Under the pieces are notes generated by a model. The model was not told where the DNA came from, did no database searches, and worked only from the letters and a program-made list of their open reading frames with translations. A stretch of DNA of 64,000 bases from assembly GCA_025201765.1 (NCBI GenBank), contig MU623457.1, positions 54,088 through 118,087 of the forward strand, written 5' to 3'. Each line of letters starts with the position of its first letter. Positions within the stretch are counted from its first letter, which is position 1. This DNA comes from Daldinia sp. FL1419. Taxonomy: Eukaryota; Ascomycota; Sordariomycetes; Xylariales; Hypoxylaceae. Position numbers and translations under genes: made by a program. Below are positions 1 to 9,814 of this stretch, in pieces.

Positions 1-472
1 ATGGTCCAAACCCGTGAATATTCTACGCTCTACGAACAGGACGTTGAAACTCTCGCTCACATTACGTCCAATTATTGGGATTATAGCTGGCTTTTGCACA
101 AGTAGGTTTCCCGCATTTAATTAGTTGTTCGTGTCTAATATAAAGTAGACCGATGTCTCTGGTTTCCGACAGACCTGATTATATTGCATTCGTGGTGGGG
201 GTTTGCACGTAACTATTTACCAGTGCTTGCCAGGGCAGGCTGAAAGTCTCCAACTCTTTTGGGGGTTTAAAAAGAAACCTCAAGGCTCTAATTGCACAGC
301 TAGACATCTCTCACCCCTTAAGTGAACAAGAGTTTCGACGTCGCCAATATCGATATCGAAATGCACCTCTGTGCAGTCGCATGCGGCTTGACAGGAGCAT
401 ATTTTTGCTACCCCCGCCAGTCACTAGTGATACATTCATTAACTGGTGTAGACTTCTCTTAAGCCTTATAGT

Positions 473-913
473 ATGGAAAGTGAGCTGCGCAGCTTAGCAA
501 AAAGGTTGGTAGAGCAAACTGAAAGAATTAACTTGCTCGAATTTGCTGATCTTTACATTCCTTTCGTTGGGGGCTTTATGGACCTTCTAGGAAGACGGTC
601 AGTTTCAGTCGAGGACCCCGTATTTTCGGGGTTGGTACGAACCATTATCCAGTCATTTTGGACCCGATATATTGTCATGGAACAGCCGATTTCCGCTCTG
701 GATGGAGAACATCAGTCTTCTGGTCAGGAGTCGGCCAGATCTGGCTTGGCTAAACGGGTGGAGGGTATCAGAAGCCAACTGTCAGCCTTTAACCAGGGGA
801 GTCTTTTACTGGTATTAGGGAGGGACCATTACGACATCACCGGAAATGAACTATCTTGTTCCGAGGCTGGTCAGCAGTCCGATACTTCGCCCTCGCGAGC
901 TCCTTTAGGGTGA
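473..913 (+). CDS. Unresolved hypothetical gene fragment
   Basis: This is an open frame of 146 codons that I do not recognise. Open stretches in other frames lie upstream: codons from base 1 to about 104, and a second open frame about 240-487. A further open stretch in the same frame as this one follows at about 992-1123, rich in Lys and Arg. The pieces could be exons of one gene running from base 1 to about 1125, but I could not join them with donor and acceptor sites at normal fungal intron lengths (candidate introns come out at 25-30 bp). It may therefore be a decayed gene. No conserved domain, signal peptide or membrane segment is visible. Confidence 0.25.
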   Translation: MESELRSLAKRLVEQTERINLLEFADLYIPFVGGFMDLLGRRSVSVEDPVFSGLVRTIIQSFWTRYIVMEQPISALDGEHQSSGQESARSGLAKRVEGIRSQLSAFNQGSLLLVLGRDHYDITGNELSCSEAGQQSDTSPSRAPLG

Positions 914-1766
914 GCTGCTCTGGGGAGAGTCTCTTTAGACCCAGTCCAAGGAGATAATACTCAAAAGGGGGACCCGCAGCTGCTTCCTGGGCTAAAACGT
1001 AAACAACCTGGGGATGACGAATCTACTGATGAGCGGTTATCGAAGAAACGAAATGTACGGCTTGCATTTGGGATGAAGTTTGTAGCTTCTAGGATGTTTC
1101 TGCATGTAGTATTGAATATTGTTTAGTTATGTTAGGTTAGGTTAGGTTAGGTTAGAAATAGATATCGTATTCAGCGTCTTGTAAGGCACCTCCTAGTGAT
1201 ATTAATAGGTTACCTAGGTAGATAGGTAGGTACCTAGGTATGTATCTTCTATTTAAGTACTGTAAGATATCTACACCTCCGCTAGAAAATTCTAAAAATA
1301 TATAAGTAAAAATTAAGGGATTTTTTATTATATAAAATGACTTAATAATAGGTACGTTGTTAGGTAAGATCAGGTGCCTTATTGACGAGGGGAGATTGTT
1401 TAGTTGATAGTTGGGGTTATAATAGGTAGCATTAGGTAATAGGTAGGTAGGTAGCATTAATAGGTACTTCCTTAGGTATCCCCTAACCTACATAGTATGG
1501 AATATTTTAATGGATTCCATTAACGGGTTGATTGGGTCTCCACTTTAAAGCACGGTCTGATCAGTGAACCACCGCAGAAGTCGCGTTTTGGTGCTGCAAG
1601 TTAATTCATTAACGCGTCTTAACGATAACAGTCTTGAAATTATCAATGCCGCCATCATATTATATCATATCACGTAAAATCCCAATGATACTTGATGCTG
1701 GCCTTTGGTGGGATCCGGAAATAAACCCCCGGATTCATCATCTTCCATTTTCTTCTACTTTGGCCA
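914..1766. other. Intergenic, TTAGG-like and TAGGTA-rich
   Basis: No gene is supported here apart from the possible tail of the fragment above (to about 1123). Five tandem GTTAG units sit at 1131-1155. Dense TAGGTA/TACCTA words follow at about 1195-1250 and 1435-1480, with AT-rich sequence between them. The minus-strand open frame over 1152-1457 is a by-product of this low-complexity sequence. Confidence 0.6.
1131..1155 (+). repeat. Five tandem GTTAG (TTAGG-like) units
   Basis: Five perfect 5 bp units are directly visible. The phase resembles a telomere-type TTAGG word, but the usual filamentous-fungal telomere repeat is TTAGGG. The array is interstitial and short, so this is a simple repeat and not a telomere. 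A two-unit version occurs near 19342. Confidence 0.8.
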
Positions 1767-4700
1767 ATGCAAGATAAGATGGAGCTGGGTGAGAAAGACC
1801 ACAACGGTCTTACGGACGAGCCATTCCAAAATGCTCAATTGCTAAAGGCGCTCGAATCAATCAGTAAAAGAACGTGTTTCGCATCCATGACTCGAATCAA
1901 CTCCTTCAACCCAGAAATATATGTGCAGGATGTTGGCATGATTAATAGTCCTCTTCAAGAAGCTCAGGCGAAGCAGCTCGTCACAAAGGCGCACCAAATC
2001 CCTTGTAGAAGAGCTGACCAGCCGACCGACGATACGCCGGCGCCGAATATATGGGAACTTAACCCTGACCAGTTCAAGATAAGAGCACCAACATGGCAGA
2101 CCCAATTGAACAAGATTCTAGTTTACATTGCTAGGAAGTTGGATATTACTTCCCCTATTTCTGCCGAGCTGCACAATATGCTCTTATACGAACAGGGCGT
2201 CATGACCGAGGCCCATGCGGAGTGAGCTCTCCCCATTTGACGAGTGTTTTACGATCAAAGCTTACCGATATATAGCACTGGGGATACCCCTGGGATGTTT
2301 GGAAAGCTCGTCATTAGTCTTCCTTCGAGCCACTCAGGCGGAGACGTGGTTATAAAATACCGCGAAGCTTCAAAGACATTACCTACCTCACAGCATGATA
2401 TGGCGTGCGCCTTCTGGTATGCGATACCCGCTATATCCCCAGAACAGAGCCCTAATATCTCGCAAAGGTTTTCTGACACCTCGTACGAAGTTTTGCCTAT
2501 TGAGAGAGGATATCATTGGGTACTAGTTTATAATCTTACAGTAGACCCGACAGTCGAAATACCAACTGCGGCTAGCCGCCTCGAGAACGCGGCGCTTCGT
2601 ACAGCTCTCGAGTCGTGGTCACAAGCAGTTAGCCGTGGCTTAAGGAAGCCCCAGCCTCTTTGCTACGCATTTGACGGGCAATATACTAGCGAGGAAGAAA
2701 TACTGTCGGTCAAGAAGCTAGAAGACGCGAGCGTTGAACAAATTAGATGTCTTCGAAACATATGCGCCGACCTAGACTTTGATCTCTTCCTAGGTGTTTT
2801 AGAAAAGGAAGAAATTTGCACTATGCAGGATGCGCCTTGGGACGCTATGGAAGAGGACGAGGAAGAGGACGAGGACGAAGAAGGGGACGAAAAGAAAGAA
2901 GAGAATCACGACGATGGCGATGTCTGCGATGTTTCATATCGGTTGAAGAAGATATTTGACTTAGAAGAAAACACATTAGCCTCGGATTTACTGCTTGACG
3001 AAGAAAGTATTTTTCAAGAGGAACCTTTCACAGACATACCTTACAACGAAGAGTATGAAGGATATATGAGAGACTCCGTATGTCTTATCTAATTACGTTG
3101 ATTGATAGTGAAACTAACGAAACGGTAGGAACCTCGAAAGACGCGTTGGTATAGCACAACAGTAAGTCGGCGTTATATTACTAGTATGACATACTAATAA
3201 ACATTGAATAGGCATTGGTGATTGTTCCATGTGAAGGGACAGTCCCACTTCTTACCTCGAATTATTCTAAGGGCTTCTTCGACTACTCATACGGGGTTTT
3301 GGGACTTAATGATTTCCAACGTCTATGCGATTTCTTTATCAACGAATGCCTGACGTCCTCGAAAAAGGCCCTTAGGTTAGATCAGTTATACGAATTCTTG
3401 ACTACCAACTTCGATTCACGCTTCGCCAAGTCACTTACTGGGAATCAACTTCTCAAAGTCCTTCAGTTATCCATCCGTGGCACCGAACCCGGGCTACTTC
3501 ATCTCATTTTAACGAAGAATAACGAGCCTCCTCCCATGGAATTCTTTGCTTGGCTAGGGGAAGAATATAATAAATCAACTATTACCAGAGAACAATTTGA
3601 GAAATTGTGAGGTTTCACACGATGCTTTTCGTTGCCCGGAAAACTAATTAGACATAGGTCTCAATACGCCTTTAACCTTCAACCTACAATCTACAAGCGA
3701 TGGACAGCTTTATGCGATGTTAACGTCGATCTGGAAGAGAACGAAGCATTGCGAAACCTTGCATCTCGAACAGTTGATGAATGCTTAGAAGCTTGTCGAC
3801 GAGTACGGCTCCAAGAAGAAGATGGAAAGGCCCTCTTCGGCCTCTCCTTTTATCATTTGGGGTTCGAACACTTGAAGACAGTGTAAGTGCCATTAGTGAC
3901 GCCCATTGGAATCAATGCTTATCAAATTAGTGTGGTACCCGTATTAGAAGACTGCGGTGGTCTGACAACCTTTATTTTTGGCTTCCTCCAGTCGTTCGAC
4001 CTGAAATACTCGCATGTCCCTAAGGATGACATACGAGCTGTTTATGAGCGCATTGCATTAACGGTATTAGATAAGGTTGAGCTGGATCGGCTCACTGCTG
4101 CTGAGGTTCCCCCAGACATCGGAATAAAGGGTACTAGATGTGATTCGAGTCCCTTTTACGTGAACTACAAGACATTGCTAAAGTTCATTTCTACCCTTAT
4201 CGAACTCAAGCTACAAAAACACCTGATCTTGTTTGCTAAGAATGTAGTAGCGCAGGCAGATAAACTCAGAGGAGAAGAATTAGATAAACTTTGGATACCA
4301 CTTCTCCATGGGTTATTTAGGGTCTTTGAGAAGCGTAGGGTTCTTCTTCCCACTCCATGGTGGAGGCAAATTTATCAGCATTTCTTCAAGGCCTATCTAT
4401 TGAACTATGTTTTCAAAGAACCGGATGGCCCGTGTCGTTGTAGCGAGTGTTCGTGGAAATCGGAATATAGTGCGGAGCGCCTCGCGGCGTACAATGTGGC
4501 CATGGACAATTGGTGGACGCGACGACTGAATGCGGAAGCACAACTCGAGACTTTCAATCAGGAGATGCTGCGGGCCTTATTGGGGGATCAGTACGACGAC
4601 ATTGTGAATATGAAATTAATCAGACTTGAACAGCCCGATATGTGCAAAGCCAAACTTGTGCGTCAGGAACAACTTGAGTTAACGCAAGCCGCCTCGAAGG

Positions 4701-5170
4701 CCAAAATAACAAGTTCACCCTCAACTGTCACGCCGAATCCTTACCCAACACCAAATTTATATCCCACACAAAGCCCACGTCAAACGCCGAACCCATATCT
4801 AGCACCAAATTCCTACACACCACCGAATCGATACACAACGCCCGGTCTATATATTCCACCAGGCCCCTATACTACACCGAGACCACCAGTGACATACCCA
4901 ACCGCTGTTTCTGGAGTGCAACCTAGGCCTAGGCAACAGCCGACACGAAAACGATCCATGCTAGAAATAAGCCGTAGGATCAGTGAAAGCGCACGTAAGC
5001 GAGAAGTAAATAATAAGTTCTCACCATCGACGCGGCGCACCCCCGGCACTTCGAGCCCAGCAAGTAGTAGCACGCCCTTGCGACCTACGCAAACGCTTCC
5101 TAATCCCGTCGCTGGGACGAAGTACAACTTGGTTGATGTTGAGGTCATTGACCTTACTGGGGATGATTAA
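1767..5170 (+). CDS. 2OG-Fe(II) oxygenase-like protein, probably inactive
   Basis: Seven exons fit: 1767-2221, 2276-2416, 2468-3077, 3129-3161, 3212-3606, 3658-3882 and 3931-5170 (1032 aa; introns 48-54 bp, all GT-AG). The protein matches a large fungal family of long 2OG-Fe(II) oxygenase-like proteins: an N-terminal segment containing FVQDVG/YVQDVG, the HxD iron motif before TPGMFG, the EVLP..GY.W block, then WY..TALVIVP. Splicing of intron 1 rebuilds H150-A-D152. In the family the next block normally reads HEVLPVTSGYRW; here it is Y205-EVLP...GY-H215-W, so the distal iron His and the co-substrate Arg both appear replaced. The C-terminal third is a Pro/Tyr/Thr-rich linker ending in VEVIDLTGDD, a SUMO-interaction-type motif. 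The start is the first ATG in frame; a second Met lies four codons on. Substrate and role are unknown; a non-catalytic nuclear protein is plausible. Confidence 0.85.
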
Positions 5171-5519
5171 AATGAATCGGTAGGGTACCGAGATTCACCC
5201 CGGGGATATGTCAGGAGTTTGGCTAGGATTATGATTTGGCTAGCAATAGCGTGTATAGGTAGGTAGGTATCATATATGATAGACGGTAAGGCAGGGGTAT
5301 TAAAATTCTTTTTGTGGAAAAAAAGATAATGAGGTAGTTGGTTTATTCATCCTACGAGTGTTCTCGAGATAGATAATTCTTTATTCTAAGTACCTATGCA
5401 TCTAATGCATCCAAATGCGATGGTTTCTATTCATGTCATAAACTCATGGCCAATCTATCAAACAGGTCCTGCTGCTACTCTCTTCCCGGACTTTCTTATC
5501 CCATCTATTCAGTCGTTAA
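5171..5519. other. Convergent intergenic region
   Basis: This region lies between two convergent genes and should hold both 3' UTRs. A short TAGGTAGGTAGGTA tract is at about 5256-5271, with AT-rich sequence around it. No other feature was seen. Confidence 0.5.
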
Positions 5520-7097
5520 TCAATTCGCAGGCTTAGTGGCCAGGATCTTCTTGTTTACTTCATCAGCTCTTTCACAGCATTCCTCAATGACTTTCCAAAA
5601 TAGCGGGATGTCCAGGCCACGCGGTATGCGGACACCTTCACTACCAGGAGGTAGCAAAGTCACTAAAGTGCGACCAGTCTGCGTGCCACGTTCCCTGGCA
5701 TCTTCAAGCGTACCTTCGGTCACGACCTCGACTTTGAAACGTTCGCGTCGACTTGGTCCTTCGGGAGCTTTGGGGTCGTAGTCGTAGAACGGGATCTCAT
5801 ACTCGGTGCCTTCTAGAACAGCTGCTACGGCCAGCGGATCGTGTAGTGGTGGTCCTTCTACGATGCCAAATACATCGCTGGAAGTGAGGATACCGTAGTT
5901 AGCACGAATAAATAATTTAAACCCGGAAGGTAAAAGAACTCGCTCACCGATAAGTCCCTGCGAAGAAGTTCAGCAGCTCAACCAACATAACCCTCAAATC
6001 CGACTTCCCCCGGCCCTCTCTCACGCCCCCATCCTTCCCCGGCGGTCCGTACAGCAACATCTCCTGGACCTCTTTCGTCGCTAAAACAAGGTGCGTCAGA
6101 TCCAGCGGGACAAGCGTAATTTTCGTTGCCAGCACGGGGTCATTGAATAACAAGGCAGCGGCCTCCGGGTCGATCAAAACGTTGAACTCGGCCCATTGCG
6201 TGTAATTCCCGACCCGCGGCACGCCGTCTACAACGCCCATCACCGCCGGCGTAAACCCGCCCCCTACGCTGCCCCCCATAATGGTTACGCCCCGGACGTG
6301 CGCTGCTAAATCCGGGTTCGCGGCGAACATGGCCGCGACGTTGGTTAGCGCGCCGGTGGCGGCGATCCATGCTGTTCCCGGCTCGCATGCGCGTACCGCT
6401 TTAGCCATGGCCTGGACGGCGGATGTCTCCGCCTCGTCCCGCTGCTGTTCGGCGGGAATAGGAGGAGTCTGCGGTAAGAGATCTGTGCCGTCGAGTCCGG
6501 ACTCGCCGTGGATGTCGACGGCGTGGACGGCAGGGCGTTGCAATGCCTGCGCGGCGCCGGGGTACACTCTGATGGAGTCGTGCTTGCCGATAGCGGCGAG
6601 GACGGACCGCGCGTTCCTGGTGGTTTTGTCTAGGGGCGCGTTCCCGTGGACTGTGCTGATGCCGAGGAGGCGGATGCCCGGGTGGTAGGCTGCTAGGAGG
6701 ATGGCGAAGACGTCCTGGGACGGGGTTAGGCCATGTAGGGATATAGTACGACGTAACGCTCTAATGTGCAAATATATAGACGACGGATATAACATCTCAT
6801 GTTTTATAGATTTACGAAAGTAACGCACTACGAAGCGCCGCCGTCGCACCGTTGGGCATAAATATCGCGCGGAGCCGGCACCCGCCTGAGGGTAGGGACT
6901 ACCCCAACGCCGAACCGGTGGCCAGACCAGGGATGATGCGGCGGGGCGTCGGCTCCGGGGGGGAATATAAGACTCGCTTGAGAATACGATATGATCCGGG
7001 GATTGATTGGTTAGATAAAGAGGAAAGGGGTGGAGGAAATTGAACTCACATCGTGGCCCGGATCGCAATCCAGCCAGAGTGGGACAGGTTCCGGCAT
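5520..7097 (-). CDS. Inosine-uridine preferring nucleoside hydrolase
   Basis: Three exons on the minus strand: 7097-7050, 6714-5948 and 5877-5520 (390 aa). Nucleoside hydrolases cleave the N-glycosidic bond of nucleosides to give ribose and base, in purine/pyrimidine salvage. The calcium-binding signature DCDPGHDD is split exactly by intron 1: residues 10-16 come from a 48 bp first exon and the last Asp opens exon 2. Further family motifs are STVHGN, the ATGALTN-like segment, a GN.T..AEFN..DPEAA block and GPPLHDPLAVA across the third exon. The ATG at 7097 was chosen because it gives the family N-terminus; longer open frames run through intron 1. Intron 1 is 335 bp, several times longer than its neighbours. 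No signal peptide was seen, so a cytosolic enzyme is likely. Substrate preference cannot be read from sequence. Confidence 0.93.
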
Positions 7098-7559
7098 AAT
7101 GCAATTTAATAAGCTTGATAGGGAATACGGTGGTCAGTTGGAGAATGCTAGTATTTGGATATCGTAGAACTAAATTATAGTTCTTTTCTGCTAGTTGATG
7201 AGGTGCGGATGGTTATATGTTACTTGGGTTGTTAGTGCTAAAGAAGAATGTCGGTCACGGAAAAGTGGAAAAAGCGAACAAAGTCAGACGGAAATGCGCC
7301 TTTTGGTCTGTGGGACTCGAGAATTGGGCTTGATAGATAGGAGGCTTTGGGAATATTATTCTTCGCACCATAGATATACTTTTGTATAAGCTCTTTATAA
7401 GTAGGTACCTTACCTATAAACAGACGAATAATTAAACATTCATCAATATCATAATAATCATAATAATCACAATTATTGGTTTAATGCTAATTATTATTAT
7501 TATTCGTGATTTTAATGTCAACTGCTCTAGTATCATCATCACTAAGACCTAGGGGTTAA
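7098..7559. other. Intergenic, AT-rich with ATT microsatellite
   Basis: This lies upstream of the nucleoside hydrolase and downstream of the RED-like gene, so it should contain the promoter of the former and the 3' UTR of the latter. An imperfect ATT/AAT microsatellite occupies about 7450-7505. No gene was seen. Confidence 0.5.
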
Positions 7560-9188
7560 TTATTTAGCAGCTCGCTGTTTCTCGATGGCCCGCAAGACAT
7601 CCGCGGCATTATTAACATCCCCCTTTCGCTTCTTAGGTCCCCTCTTACGTTTGGAACCGCCTCCTCCGTGGCCGCCATCCTCATCCTCACGTCCCCATTC
7701 TGAGAACTTGACCTTTTGCTCCTCAAAGTCTTCTTCGTCCTCAAACCTGCTCGTACCAAAACCCATATCTATATCTTCTGCGTCGCGATCATCATTTTGC
7801 AGCATCTTCTTGAGACGCTCTGCTTTAGCACGTGCTTCCTCGTTCTCCTCTTCTGTCGGCCTAGGTATGGGATTGAGGGATGCTGCCTTCTTGAGTGCTG
7901 CTTGTATTGCCGGATCAGACATAGATGGGGCCTTGAGAGTCTCGGACGACACCAATTTAGTCTTGGAATCCTTGAAGTAGTTCCGCGGCTCTGTTGTAGT
8001 GGTCGGCCGCGGAGGTGGAGGCATAGTAGCCTTATCTTCTTTGCTAGTATCGGTTGGCTGTGGTTTCTTCGCAACCGACTCCTCCTCATCGGAGTCTTCC
8101 TCTTCTAACCCAGCAAGAGGATCGTAGTCGTCGCCAACGTCGTCGAAGATGTTGATGTCCTCATCCTCTGGCTCTTCAGCCTGCTTCCTGTATTGTTCTG
8201 GGACTTCCATGCCTAGAGGTTTAGCATTCCTATCGGGCATCATCATATCTGCCGTTTTCGATAGCGCTTCGTTAGACTCGGTCGTCGGTTGAATCTTGCG
8301 TACTTTTCGTTTCTCACGTCCATCCTCGCCCACGACTATCAGTACTTCTCTTCCTTTGCTATCTCGTTCCATTCTTGTTCCCGAGGTCTTCGTGCCAATC
8401 TTTTTAAATTTTGATCCTAGACCCGTATCCTCTTTGGCCTTTACAGCTTCCCTTGCGGCTTTCATATCGGCTAGGATCTGGTCTCTCGTTCGCTTCTTCG
8501 ATGGATTCAGTGGCACTGTCGATAACTGTCCTTTTTTCGCCGCCTTCTCCCTTGCAACCGCCGTGATTTCCCTTTCTTCTAATTCGTCCAATTCCTCGTC
8601 GACATCATCTTCCGGTTCGGAAGCCTCTTCCTTTGCACCATTATCACCGTAAACATTTTCACCTTTTCGCACTCGTTCAAGGAGTTTGAAGTCGAGACCT
8701 TTGACTAAGTAGGTGCTGGATAAATCTCCACCGGCGATTTCGCTCCTCAACCTGTCGAAAGTCTCCCGATCGATCTCCTCCTTCTTGAAGGATTCTTCTA
8801 ACGCTTTTATTCGTGCTGCTCGTTCGTCCTCTTCTTCTGATGTCCTATTGAGAGCGCGATCTACGTAACCCTCTGCTAGTTTGCTGCCCTTGGGATCGTA
8901 CGACTTGAATTTCTTGGATTGCTTTTCGCCGCCATTGTTACGTTCTGCTAACTGTCGCGCGAAGTCGGATTTATTATGAAGGCCAACTGAGCGACTGAAT
9001 TAGTTAATAGAGTATGAAATGAATACGGGAAACCCATAAACTCACGGCGTCATGGGAATACTTGATCTCTGCCTAGATCCAAGCGATGCTCCCCGAGGAG
9101 TGGCTGCACCTGGCGACGCGCCATTGCTACCTGACGAGGGTTTGGGGGTATTGGCAGAAACGAGGCGACGAAATTGTTCGTTATTCAT
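7560..9188 (-). CDS. RED/IK-like pre-mRNA splicing factor
   Basis: Two exons: 9188-9046 and 8994-7560 (525 aa; 51 bp intron). RED (IK, SMU-2-like) is a spliceosomal B-complex protein acting in the nucleus. The N-terminal RED region is visible: MTPRSVGLHNKSDFARQLAE-type sequence rebuilt across the intron, a lysine-rich SYDPKGSKLAEGY..RA segment, and SSTYLVKGLDFKLLERVRKGE. The rest is highly charged: an acidic stretch, a coiled-coil-prone KKRTRDQILADMKAAREAVKAK segment, an acidic NIFDDVGDDYDPL block and a basic C-terminus with KRKRGPKKRKG, a good nuclear localisation signal. The Arg/Glu dipeptide repeats of the animal protein are absent, as is usual in fungi. The start ATG at 9188 begins MNNEQFRRL, the family N-terminus. 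Expected to be a constitutive gene. Confidence 0.9.
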
Positions 9189-9377
9189 CGTCTCTATACT
9201 TCGACGAGATCTGTATCAGGAATAATTCACGGGCGCGAAAGGGTCGAGAAATGTTGACAAGGACAAAGAGGTAGGCAGTGGGAATCTTGCAAACGAAGTT
9301 ATGTAACTAGAAAAGATGAAAGAATGAGATAACCGGGAGTAGGTCCACTGTGGCTGGTGGTCTAGGTACCTGAGTAC
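9189..9377. other. Promoter side of the RED-like gene
   Basis: This is upstream sequence of the minus-strand RED-like gene, bounded on the right by the inverted-repeat element. No distinct motif was recognised. Confidence 0.35.
9373..9377. repeat. Target-site duplication AGTAC, left copy
   Basis: This 5 bp direct repeat abuts the left end of the inverted-repeat element; the partner copy is at 9810-9814. Confidence 0.65.
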
Positions 9378-9809
9378 CAGTAGGCCCCGAGTTTTAATGG
9401 CGCGGTCTTGGCATTTTACCCCCAAAATTGCCAAAGAAATAGCATATTCAACTCAACATAATTAATACAAATAAAATTGTAAAAATTTAGGAAAAATTAT
9501 CAAAACGTTCTATCTTAAATAGTTTATTTATTTGTATTTTTGCTATTTTTTATCCTTAAATTTTATTGAATTGTGTTGAGTAATAGTATAACCCTTTAAA
9601 CTTGATTCAAGACCTTATATTCAAACTAAGATTATGAACATATCTTTACAACAAATAAAAATCTAAAATAATATATATATAAAAGAGCCTTTTACGAATC
9701 AAATCATATTTTTTATAATTTTTATATCGTTGTTTTGGTTGTATAACTGTTATATATTCTGAAGGAACTGAAATGCCAAGACCGCGCCATTAAAATTCGG
9801 GACCGGCTG
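9378..9809. mobile_element. MITE-like element, 40 bp inverted ends, 5 bp TSD
   Basis: The left end (9378-9417) and the reverse complement of the right end (9809-9770) match at 35 of 40 positions, including a perfect 25 bp core containing TGGCGCGGTCTTGGCA. Both ends open with CAG. The element is flanked by the direct repeat AGTAC at 9373-9377 and 9810-9814, which looks like a target-site duplication. The 350 bp interior is very AT-rich, non-coding and partly symmetric. This is the structure of a non-autonomous terminal-inverted-repeat DNA transposon. The 5 bp duplication does not fit Tc1/mariner (TA) or standard hAT (8 bp), so I leave the superfamily open. No transposase is encoded here. Confidence 0.8.
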
Positions 9810-9814
9810 AGTAC
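9810..9814. repeat. Target-site duplication AGTAC, right copy
   Basis: This 5 bp direct repeat abuts the right end of the element and is identical to 9373-9377. Confidence 0.65.

Noticed and set aside
6281..6688. 135-codon plus-strand frame over the nucleoside hydrolase
   Set aside because: Shadow of a GC-rich real exon on the other strand.
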